Source: Eudoraea sp. (GTDB lineage Bacteria; Bacteroidota; Bacteroidia; Flavobacteriales; Flavobacteriaceae). Taken from it: a stretch of 5,579 nucleotides of DNA. Positions 1 through 5,579 of the stretch are shown in pieces. The stretch's first letter is position 1, and each line of letters begins with the position of its first letter. The notes below the pieces were generated by a model, which saw only the letters and a program-made list of their open reading frames with translations, had not been told where the DNA came from and searched no databases. The position numbers were made by a program, and so were the translations under genes. The DNA is taken from the NCBI GenBank assembly GCA_013041785.1, contig JABDRK010000186.1, positions 1 through 5,579 on the forward strand, in the 5' to 3' direction.

Positions 1-1164
1 GTGCAAGACTATACCAGGCGTTTCGATGGGGTTGACCTCCAAACTTTTCTATGTACCCCGGAAGAGTTTCAGGAGGCCGAAGCTGCTGTGCCAGCCGATC
101 TGCAAAAGGCCATACAACAGGCTAAGGCAAATATTGAACGATTTCATATTGCCCAACGCACCGGAAGGATTGAAGTGGAAACTGCTCCCGGAGTGCTGTG
201 CTGGCAAGAAAAAAAACCCATTGAAAAAGTAGGCCTCTATATACCGGGCGGAACCGCACCACTGTTCTCTACCATACTGATGCTGGCAATACCCGCACAG
301 ATAGCAGGATGCGGGGAAGTGGTATTATGTACCCCGCCTAACAAGGAAGGCAAGGTACACCCGGCTATTCTTTATACGGCTTCCCTTTGCGGGCTTACCC
401 AGGTGTTTAAGGTAGGGGGGATACAGGCTGTAGCCGCCATGACCTTCGGTACAGAAACCATACCCAAGGTGTATAAAATTTTTGGGCCGGGAAATCAATA
501 TGTGACTGTTGCCAAACAACTGGCAACTCAATTTGGGGTGGCTATTGACATGCCGGCAGGACCCAGTGAAGTTATGGTTGTCGCAGACGACTCAGCCAAG
601 GCGCCTTTTGTGGCGGCAGACCTGTTGAGTCAGGCAGAACACGGATCGGATAGCCAGGTGGTCCTGGTGTCTACTTCCATGGATATGCTTACCCAGGTAC
701 AAGATGAGATTGGGATACAACTCAAAGCCCTACCAAGGAAGGAGATGGCAGAAAAGGCTTTATCCAATAGCAAACTTATTTATACCCCGGGAATGGAAAC
801 CGCAGTTTCCATGATTAACTACTATGGCCCTGAACATCTTATTTTAAGCTGCACGGATGCCGAAAATGTTGCGGGAGAAGTTATGAACGCCGGCTCTGTT
901 TTTCTGGGGAATTTTACGCCGGAAAGCGCCGGGGATTATGCATCGGGGACCAACCACACCCTGCCTACCAATGGATATGCGCGGCAATACAGCGGTGTAA
1001 ACCTCGATAGTTTTATGAAAAGCATCACCTATCAACGGATTACCGAAATGGGTATACAGGAAATTGGACAAACGGTTGCCCTTATGGCGGAAGCTGAAGG
1101 ATTACAGGCTCACAAAAATGCGATCACGGTCCGATTAAAAGCTTTAGAGAACAATAAGGAATAA
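1..1164 (+). CDS. hisD: Histidinol dehydrogenase, 5'-truncated by window edge
   Basis: HisD catalyses the last two steps of histidine synthesis, the NAD-dependent four-electron oxidation of L-histidinol to L-histidine via histidinal, as a cytoplasmic zinc enzyme. The 387 visible residues carry the family hallmarks: YIPGGTAPLFST near residue 79, the GPGNQYV segment, SQAEHGSDSQ with probable zinc ligands Q211 and H214, GPEHL with catalytic E278 and H279, GDYASGTNH with D312 and H319, and H371 in EGLQAHKNA. These sit at a constant offset of 48 from the E. coli residues Q259, H262, E326, H327, D360, H367 and H419, so roughly 45-48 N-terminal residues are missing. The first codon, GTG, is therefore an internal valine (VQDYTRRFDGV) and not a start. 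The gene ends in TAA, 22 nt before hisC. The frame is intact and all catalytic residues are present, so it should be functional. Confidence 0.97.
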   Translation: MQDYTRRFDGVDLQTFLCTPEEFQEAEAAVPADLQKAIQQAKANIERFHIAQRTGRIEVETAPGVLCWQEKKPIEKVGLYIPGGTAPLFSTILMLAIPAQIAGCGEVVLCTPPNKEGKVHPAILYTASLCGLTQVFKVGGIQAVAAMTFGTETIPKVYKIFGPGNQYVTVAKQLATQFGVAIDMPAGPSEVMVVADDSAKAPFVAADLLSQAEHGSDSQVVLVSTSMDMLTQVQDEIGIQLKALPRKEMAEKALSNSKLIYTPGMETAVSMINYYGPEHLILSCTDAENVAGEVMNAGSVFLGNFTPESAGDYASGTNHTLPTNGYARQYSGVNLDSFMKSITYQRITEMGIQEIGQTVALMAEAEGLQAHKNAITVRLKALENNKE

Positions 1165-1186
1165 GCGGAATAAAGAAGCTACAGGC

Positions 1187-2236
1187 ATGCAGACGCAATT
1201 TGATCTTAACCGGCTGGTCCGGGAAAATGTAAAGGGGTTAAAGCCTTATTCCTCAGCCCGGGATGAGTTTACCGCAGGTGGAACAGAAATGGTTTTTCTG
1301 GATGCTAACGAAAATCCTTTTGACAATGGGGTTAACAGGTATCCTGATCCGCAGCAAAGGATACTGAAAGACAAACTGGCCCAGCTAAAAGGAATACCAA
1401 CAGATCAGATTTTGCTGGGAAATGGGAGCGACGAAGTTCTTGATTTGATATTCCGGGCATTTTGCGAACCTCATGTTGACAACATCATTAGTGCACCTCC
1501 TACCTATGGGATGTACAAGGTATTGGCCGGCATCAATGCCATTGAAAACCGGGAGGTATATCTCAAAGCGGACTTTACGCTGGACGTTGAACAGATTTTA
1601 AAAACCGTTACTCCACACACCAAAGCCATATTCATTTGTTCGCCCAATAACCCCACCGGAAATGCTTTTGCCGCTTCACAGATCAGGGATCTACTGAATA
1701 ATTTTACGGGCTTGTTGGTGATTGATGAGGCGTATATTGATTTCACACAGGGAGACAGCTGGCTTACCCAATTGCCTCAGCACCCAAACCTGATCGTCAC
1801 CCAAACCTTTTCAAAAGCCCTGGGCATGGCAGGAATCAGGCTTGGAGTTGCTTATGCCTCCAAAGAAATCATCGCCATGCTGAACAAAATAAAACCACCT
1901 TATAACGTTAACGGCCTTACACAAAGCCGGGCTTTGGAACAATTGGAGCATTCAGATCAGTTCAAATCGGAGGTAGCACTGCTTCGGTCTGAGCGAGCAA
2001 AACTCATGTCCGAATTAAACGATATTCCCTGTATCTCAGAGATTTTTCCCTCGGACGCAAATTTTATCCTGGCAAGGGTGGATGATGCCCCCAGGCGATA
2101 CACAGAATTGATACAACTGGGGATTGTTGTGCGCAACCGATCCAACCAACCCCTTTGTGAGAATACACTGCGGTTTACGGTGGGTATTCCCAGCGAAAAT
2201 GAAAAACTTATTCAGGCACTTAAGAAAATATCATGA
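1187..2236 (+). CDS. hisC: Histidinol-phosphate aminotransferase
   Basis: HisC is a PLP-dependent class I/II (fold type I) aminotransferase that converts imidazole-acetol phosphate plus glutamate to L-histidinol phosphate plus 2-oxoglutarate. The 349 residues match the usual family length (~350). Visible motifs are [13 protein letters not shown] (cofactor-phosphate region), SPNNPTGN with N154/N155, IDEAYIDF with D180 and Y183 contacting the pyridine ring, [15 protein letters not shown] with the Schiff-base lysine K210 and R218, and a C-terminal LRFTVG with the substrate-carboxylate arginine R329. K210, D180, Y183 and R218 lie 4 residues before their E. coli counterparts K214, D184, Y187 and R222. 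The ATG at 1187 gives the N-terminus [20 protein letters not shown], which is as expected for the family. The stop overlaps the hisB start (ATGA), which suggests translational coupling. Confidence 0.97.
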   Translation: MQTQFDLNRLVRENVKGLKPYSSARDEFTAGGTEMVFLDANENPFDNGVNRYPDPQQRILKDKLAQLKGIPTDQILLGNGSDEVLDLIFRAFCEPHVDNIISAPPTYGMYKVLAGINAIENREVYLKADFTLDVEQILKTVTPHTKAIFICSPNNPTGNAFAASQIRDLLNNFTGLLVIDEAYIDFTQGDSWLTQLPQHPNLIVTQTFSKALGMAGIRLGVAYASKEIIAMLNKIKPPYNVNGLTQSRALEQLEHSDQFKSEVALLRSERAKLMSELNDIPCISEIFPSDANFILARVDDAPRRYTELIQLGIVVRNRSNQPLCENTLRFTVGIPSENEKLIQALKKIS

Positions 2237-3384
2237 TGCAAGAGGCAAATACGCGAAAGGTCTTATTTATTGATCGCGATGGCACCTTAATACGGGAGCC
2301 GGAGGACGAGCAAATAGATGCTTTTGATAAAATTGAATTCTATCCCGGAGTCTTCTATTACCTTGGTAAGATAGTGAGAGAACTGGATTATGATTTGGTG
2401 ATGGTAACCAATCAGGACGGTCTGGGAACAAAAGCATACCCCGAAACTGATTTCCGGCCGGTGCAGGAATTCGTAATACAAGCCTTTGAGAATGAGGGTA
2501 TTCGCTTTGAAGCGATTCATATTGACCGCACCTTTCCCCATGAGAACGCCCCAACCCGCAAGCCGGGGACAGGCATGCTTAAGGAATATTTTAACCCACC
2601 CTATGACCTGGGTAGCAGCTATGTCATTGGTGACCGTTTAACAGACATGGAATTGGCCAGGAACCTGGGTTCCGGGGGAATTTTTATCAATAACGAAACC
2701 CAGTTGGGGACTGATGAGATCCAGGCAGATAAAGGAGAAATTTTAGACTGCATAAAGCTGGAAACCACAGACTGGTCCCGTATTTATGAGTTTCTGAAAA
2801 TGGAAAACCGCCTGGTTGATATCCATCGGAAAACGAATGAAACCGATATTAACATTCATATTAATCTTGATGGGTCCGGAAAGAGCCAGGTCAATACAGG
2901 CCTTGCCTTTTTCGATCATATGCTGGACCAGCTGGCTCGACATGGACAGCTTGATCTGGATATTCAGGTACAGGGCGATTTGGAAGTGGATGAACACCAC
3001 ACCATAGAAGATACGGCCATAGCCCTGGGTGCAGGATTTCATCAGGCGCTTGGAAACAAGCTGGGGATTGAACGATACGGTTTTACTTTGCCGATGGACG
3101 ATTGTCTGGCTCAGGTGGCCATTGATTTTGGAGGCAGGAATTGGTTGGTCTGGGAAGCTGATTTCAAAAGGGAAAAGATAGGGGATATGCCCACAGAAAT
3201 GTTTATGCATTTTTTCAAGTCGTTCACCGACGCAGCAAAGGCTAACCTGAATATCAAAGCAGAGGGGACTAATGAACACCATAAAATAGAAGCTATTTTC
3301 AAAGCCTTTGCCAAAGCCATCAAAATGGCAGTAAAACGCGATATGGACAAAATGGTATTGCCCTCCACAAAGGGGATGCTCTAA
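2233..3384 (+). CDS. hisB: Bifunctional histidinol-phosphatase / imidazoleglycerol-phosphate dehydratase
   Basis: This is a two-domain fusion of 383 residues (E. coli HisB is about 355). Residues 1 to ~170 form a HAD-superfamily histidinol-phosphatase: FIDRDGTL with nucleophile D14 and acid/base D16, VTNQDG with T59, K110 in RKPGTGM, and GDRLTD with D134 and D138. After a linker (~175-192), residues ~193-383 form imidazoleglycerol-phosphate dehydratase, with Mn-binding histidine clusters: H229 in FFDHMLDQ, H237, H255/H256 in DEHHTIED and H349/H350 in NEHHKIE, ending in the conserved STKGML tail. The two halves catalyse non-consecutive steps (dehydration of IGP, and later dephosphorylation of histidinol phosphate), with HisC acting between them. 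The phosphatase half lacks the Cys/His zinc loop of E. coli HisB: aligned positions are D98, T100, A106 and T108. The start could be ATG 2233, overlapping hisC by 4 nt, or the adjacent ATG 2236; I prefer 2233. Confidence 0.96.
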   Translation: MMQEANTRKVLFIDRDGTLIREPEDEQIDAFDKIEFYPGVFYYLGKIVRELDYDLVMVTNQDGLGTKAYPETDFRPVQEFVIQAFENEGIRFEAIHIDRTFPHENAPTRKPGTGMLKEYFNPPYDLGSSYVIGDRLTDMELARNLGSGGIFINNETQLGTDEIQADKGEILDCIKLETTDWSRIYEFLKMENRLVDIHRKTNETDINIHINLDGSGKSQVNTGLAFFDHMLDQLARHGQLDLDIQVQGDLEVDEHHTIEDTAIALGAGFHQALGNKLGIERYGFTLPMDDCLAQVAIDFGGRNWLVWEADFKREKIGDMPTEMFMHFFKSFTDAAKANLNIKAEGTNEHHKIEAIFKAFAKAIKMAVKRDMDKMVLPSTKGML

Positions 3385-3395
3385 AGTATAAGAGA

Positions 3396-3977
3396 ATGAA
3401 GATCGCAATTGTCGATTACGGAGCAGGAAATATTCAAAGTATTAAATTTGCTTTTAACCGCTTGGGATTCACCCCTGAATTAACTTCGGATATGGCTGAA
3501 ATCCGTGAGGCAGACAAGGTTATTTTCCCTGGTGTAGGGGAGGCCAGCAGTGCCATGCGGAAACTCGAGCAAAGCGGCCTGGATAAGGTTATACCCAAAC
3601 TCACCCAGCCCGTCCTGGGCATTTGCCTGGGCATGCAGCTGATGTGCAGGCATACCGAGGAGGGTAATACCAGGGGACTAGGCCTCTTTAATGTGGATGT
3701 AAAAAAGTTCAATCAGGGTGTAAAAGTGCCACAAATTGGCTGGAACCAGATACGTGAGCTGAAGTCAGGTTTGTTTCAGGATATTCCCGAAAATGGGTAT
3801 ATCTATTTAGTGCATAGTTATTACGCCCCGCTTTGCGAAGAGACAATAGCGGTTTCGGATTACGGCCTTGCGTATAGTTCGGCTTTACAGCGGGATAATT
3901 TTTATGGGGTACAGTTCCATCCCGAAAAAAGCAGTTCGGTTGGTGCTAAAATCCTCAGGAATTTTATTGATATGTAA
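3396..3977 (+). CDS. hisH: Imidazole glycerol phosphate synthase, glutaminase subunit
   Basis: HisH is the class I glutamine amidotransferase subunit of IGP synthase. It hydrolyses glutamine and passes ammonia through the HisF barrel to the PRFAR site. The 193 residues match the usual size (~195-200). The catalytic triad is visible: C77 in GICLGMQLM, and H175 and E177 in VQFHPEKSS. The N-terminal IVDYGAGN, the oxyanion-strand segment FPGVGEA (residues 44-50), VPQIGWNQ and YLVHSYYAP are all typical of HisH and set it apart from other amidotransferases such as TrpG or GuaA. It starts 11 nt after hisB and so is probably cotranscribed. Its partner hisF lies two genes downstream, starting at 5344. 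A 71-nt spacer follows before hisA, longer than any other gap in this window. Confidence 0.97.
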   Translation: MKIAIVDYGAGNIQSIKFAFNRLGFTPELTSDMAEIREADKVIFPGVGEASSAMRKLEQSGLDKVIPKLTQPVLGICLGMQLMCRHTEEGNTRGLGLFNVDVKKFNQGVKVPQIGWNQIRELKSGLFQDIPENGYIYLVHSYYAPLCEETIAVSDYGLAYSSALQRDNFYGVQFHPEKSSSVGAKILRNFIDM

Positions 3978-4048
3978 GCGGTTAATAAACCCATATGGAT
4001 TGACAAATATTACCAATTCAGATTTAGGGCGATTAAAAAAATGAATCC
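3978..4048 (+). other. hisH-hisA intergenic spacer
   Basis: This 71-nt AT-rich spacer is the only gap above 22 nt in the window. It contains an 8-bp palindrome CCATATGG (3991-3998), a TTGACA hexamer (4000-4005) followed after 17 nt by TTTAGG, and an A7 tract (4035-4041) just before hisA. I see no open reading frame, stem-loop terminator or convincing Bacteroidota-type -7 element (TAnnTTTG). It may be neutral spacer or a weak internal promoter; the sequence alone does not decide. Confidence 0.5.
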
Positions 4049-4828
4049 ATGAGAATAATACCGGCAATCGATATCATTGATGGCAAATGTGTTCGCCTTA
4101 CCAAAGGAGACTACAGTACGAAAAAGGTATATAACGAAGATCCTTTGGAAGTTGCCAGGGCCTTTGAGGATCATGGTATTGAGTATTTACACCTGGTAGA
4201 TTTGGATGGGGCAAAATCCCAGCATGTAGTCAATCATAAAGTGCTGGAAAATTTGGCCTCCAAGACAAAATTGCAGATTGATTTTGGCGGAGGGATCAAG
4301 TCTGACGAGGATTTGCATAGAGTATTTGAAAGCGGTGCCCGCCAGGCTACCGGAGGAAGTATTGCCGTTAAAGACCGAAGTATCTTCCTGGGGTGGTTGC
4401 AACGCTACGGGGCTGAGCGGATCATACTCGGTGCGGATTGTCAGGAGGGACGTATTGCAGTTTCAGGTTGGCAGGAAGCATCTACAGAAGAAGTGGTGCC
4501 CTTCATCAAGTCTTATCAAAAGAAAGGCATCCAATATGTGATTTGTACCGAGATCAGCAAGGATGGGATGCTGGCTGGCCCGGCATTCCAACTGTATCGG
4601 GACATCTTAAAAAAAACAGCTACTATAGAAACAAGCATAGGGCTAAGCGGTGTCGAGGACAAAGAGGTTCCGGGGATTAAACTGATCGCCAGCGGGGGAA
4701 TCTCCACTATGGATGAATTGCCGGAATTAGCAGCATTGGGCTGTGAAGGGGTAATTATCGGAAAGGCCATTTATGAAGAGCGGATTACTTTAAAAGCATT
4801 AGAGCACTATATACTTGGCAATTTATGA
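4049..4828 (+). CDS. hisA: ProFAR isomerase (phosphoribosylformimino-5-aminoimidazole carboxamide ribotide isomerase)
   Basis: HisA is a (beta/alpha)8-barrel enzyme that performs the Amadori rearrangement of ProFAR to PRFAR, the substrate of HisF/HisH. The two catalytic aspartates are D8 in [15 protein letters not shown] and D130 in [16 protein letters not shown]. Phosphate-binding elements are visible in both half-barrels: [11 protein letters not shown] (from residue 78), [13 protein letters not shown] (215-219) and IIGKAIYE (G238). [12 protein letters not shown] (167-178) is the conserved strand-6 loop and separates HisA from HisF. An in-frame TAA at 4034 makes ATG 4049 the only sensible start. 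The protein is 259 residues, longer than the usual ~240-245; the surplus appears to be about 18 residues at ~190-207, between helix 6 and strand 7 and just after an A8 tract. Its stop overlaps the next start (ATGA). Confidence 0.96.
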   Translation: MRIIPAIDIIDGKCVRLTKGDYSTKKVYNEDPLEVARAFEDHGIEYLHLVDLDGAKSQHVVNHKVLENLASKTKLQIDFGGGIKSDEDLHRVFESGARQATGGSIAVKDRSIFLGWLQRYGAERIILGADCQEGRIAVSGWQEASTEEVVPFIKSYQKKGIQYVICTEISKDGMLAGPAFQLYRDILKKTATIETSIGLSGVEDKEVPGIKLIASGGISTMDELPELAALGCEGVIIGKAIYEERITLKALEHYILGNL

Positions 4829-5340
4829 GCATGGAAAACAAAGCCATACAAGCCTTTACGGAGTCCCTGATATTTCGCCTGGATGAAAAAACGGAAATGA
4901 TTGCCAAATGCCTGCATCAGCTTTCGGAAGAAGAACTTTGGCAAAGGCCAAACCAGGCATCTAACAGTGTGGGGAACCTGCTGTTGCACTTATGCGGCAA
5001 TATCAGGCAGTATATGATTTCCGGTTTGGGGAAACAGGATGACATCAGAGAACGGGACCTCGAATTCAACATATCCGGAGGATATACTAAAGCAGCTTTG
5101 TTTGAAAAACTTGATGGTGTTTTGGAAGAAACTAAAGCCGTAGTAAATGCTTTAGATAATGAAGCCTGGCTTTCTGAATACCAGGTTCAGGGTTTTAAAC
5201 TAAGCGGAATTGGGATTGCCTTGCATGTGGTTGAACATTACGCGTATCACACCGGACAGATTGCCTTTTGGACCAAACTGCTCAAAGCAGAGGACCTGGG
5301 TTTCTATGAGGGGATAGACCTCAATACTAAAAATGATTAG
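4825..5340 (+). CDS. DinB/YfiT-like (DUF1572-type) putative metal-binding protein
   Basis: This 171-residue, largely helical soluble protein resembles the DinB/YfiT-like four-helix-bundle superfamily, probably the DUF1572-type branch. Supporting features are the N-terminal segment with [11 protein letters not shown], the conserved [16 protein letters not shown] containing H55, and the C-terminal [18 protein letters not shown] with H138 and H142. H55, H138 and H142 are the likely metal triad of the fold, and H134 adds another histidine one helical turn earlier. No signal peptide or membrane segment is seen. Members of this superfamily include metal-dependent thiol-S-transferases and many proteins of unknown role; the substrate here cannot be inferred. 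The ATG at 4825 overlaps the hisA stop by 4 nt (ATG 4831 is an alternative), and hisF begins 3 nt after the TAG, so it is almost certainly cotranscribed with the his genes although no such step is known in the canonical pathway. Confidence 0.85.
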   Translation: MSMENKAIQAFTESLIFRLDEKTEMIAKCLHQLSEEELWQRPNQASNSVGNLLLHLCGNIRQYMISGLGKQDDIRERDLEFNISGGYTKAALFEKLDGVLEETKAVVNALDNEAWLSEYQVQGFKLSGIGIALHVVEHYAYHTGQIAFWTKLLKAEDLGFYEGIDLNTKND

Positions 5341-5343
5341 AGC

Positions 5344-5579
5344 ATGTTGACAAAGCGGATTATACCTTGTTTGGATATTAAGGATGGCCGGACCGTTAAA
5401 GGTGTAAATTTTGTGGATTTGCGCGATGCGGGAGACCCTGTGGAACTGGCTGCCCGTTATGCTCGGGAAGGTGCTGATGAGCTGGTTTTCCTGGATATTT
5501 CAGCGACAGAAGAAAAGCGCAAAACCCTGGCGAATCTCGTTTATCACGTTGCGGAAAAAGTAAACATTCCCTTTACGGT
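5344..5579 (+). CDS. hisF: Imidazole glycerol phosphate synthase, cyclase subunit, 3'-truncated by window edge
   Basis: HisF is the cyclase subunit of IGP synthase. It uses ammonia from HisH to convert PRFAR into imidazoleglycerol phosphate and AICAR. Only the first 78 codons (plus two bases) are present, about 30 percent of the usual ~250. The N-terminus [20 protein letters not shown] is diagnostic: C9 and the catalytic D11 lie in strand 1, K19 lies in the mobile active-site loop, and LVFLDISAT places D51 at the conserved strand-2 position. R5 and E46 correspond to the charged residues that form the ammonia-tunnel gate in Thermotoga HisF. The ATG at 5344 follows the upstream stop by 3 nt and gives exactly the family numbering, so the start is secure. 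The second catalytic aspartate (~130) lies beyond the window. Confidence 0.96.
   Translation, partial: MLTKRIIPCLDIKDGRTVKGVNFVDLRDAGDPVELAARYAREGADELVFLDISATEEKRKTLANLVYHVAEKVNIPFT

Noticed and set aside
1..3. GTG at the window edge as the hisD start codon
   Set aside because: The sequence VQDYTRRFDGV is an internal HisD segment, and the catalytic residues sit at a constant offset of 48 from E. coli numbering, so about 45-48 residues lie upstream.
2267..2554. 95-codon open frame on the minus strand, antisense to the 5' part of hisB
   Set aside because: It is fully antisense to the conserved HAD motifs of hisB, with low-complexity composition and no family resemblance.
2743..3408. 221-codon open frame on the minus strand
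   Set aside because: It lies almost wholly antisense to the well-supported dehydratase half of hisB and the translation resembles no family I recognise; it is a shadow frame.
4041..4051. ATG at 4041 as an alternative start upstream of hisA
   Set aside because: It is out of frame with hisA and terminates after three codons (ATG AAT CCA TGA); in-frame extension of hisA is blocked by TAA at 4034.
4438..4680. Alternative + strand frames inside hisA
   Set aside because: They overlap the conserved catalytic and phosphate-binding coding region of hisA and show no recognisable protein features.
5341..5579. Non-coding tail after the DinB-like gene
   Set aside because: Translation from ATG 5344 gives a clear HisF N-terminus that stays open to the edge, so this is a truncated gene, not a gap.

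Overview
The window is an internal slice of a compact, single-strand histidine biosynthesis operon. All genes lie on the + strand, in the order hisD (5'-truncated) - hisC - hisB - hisH - hisA - small DinB-like gene - hisF (3'-truncated). The protein sequences point to Bacteroidota, probably a flavobacterium-like member. The main reasons are the fused HisB, whose phosphatase half carries a Bacteroidota-like stretch ([20 protein letters not shown]) in place of the enterobacterial zinc loop, and the general absence of strong Shine-Dalgarno sequences before the starts. Base composition looks mid-range (mid-40s percent GC by eye), with no obvious compositional break.

Layout. Bases 1-1164 encode the C-terminal ~387 residues of histidinol dehydrogenase; the true start lies upstream of the window. 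After 22 nt comes histidinol-phosphate aminotransferase (1187-2236). It overlaps the bifunctional histidinol-phosphatase / imidazoleglycerol-phosphate dehydratase (2233-3384) by an ATGA junction. The glutaminase subunit HisH (3396-3977) follows after 11 nt. A 71-nt gap, the largest in the window, precedes HisA (4049-4828). HisA overlaps a 171-residue DinB/YfiT-like protein (4825-5340) by another ATGA junction. HisF begins 3 nt later (5344) and runs off the right edge.

How the genes work together. HisA isomerises ProFAR to PRFAR. HisH supplies ammonia from glutamine to HisF, which converts PRFAR to imidazoleglycerol phosphate and AICAR. The C-terminal half of HisB dehydrates IGP to imidazole-acetol phosphate, HisC transaminates it to histidinol phosphate, the N-terminal half of HisB removes the phosphate, and HisD oxidises histidinol to histidine. 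The early enzymes HisG and HisIE are not in view and presumably flank the window.

Most of this is ordinary core metabolism, and I found no undescribed multi-gene system. Three items deserve a second look: the DinB-like gene tightly embedded between hisA and hisF; an apparent ~18-residue insertion in HisA just after an A8 tract; and a HisB phosphatase domain without the zinc-binding Cys/His set known from E. coli HisB.
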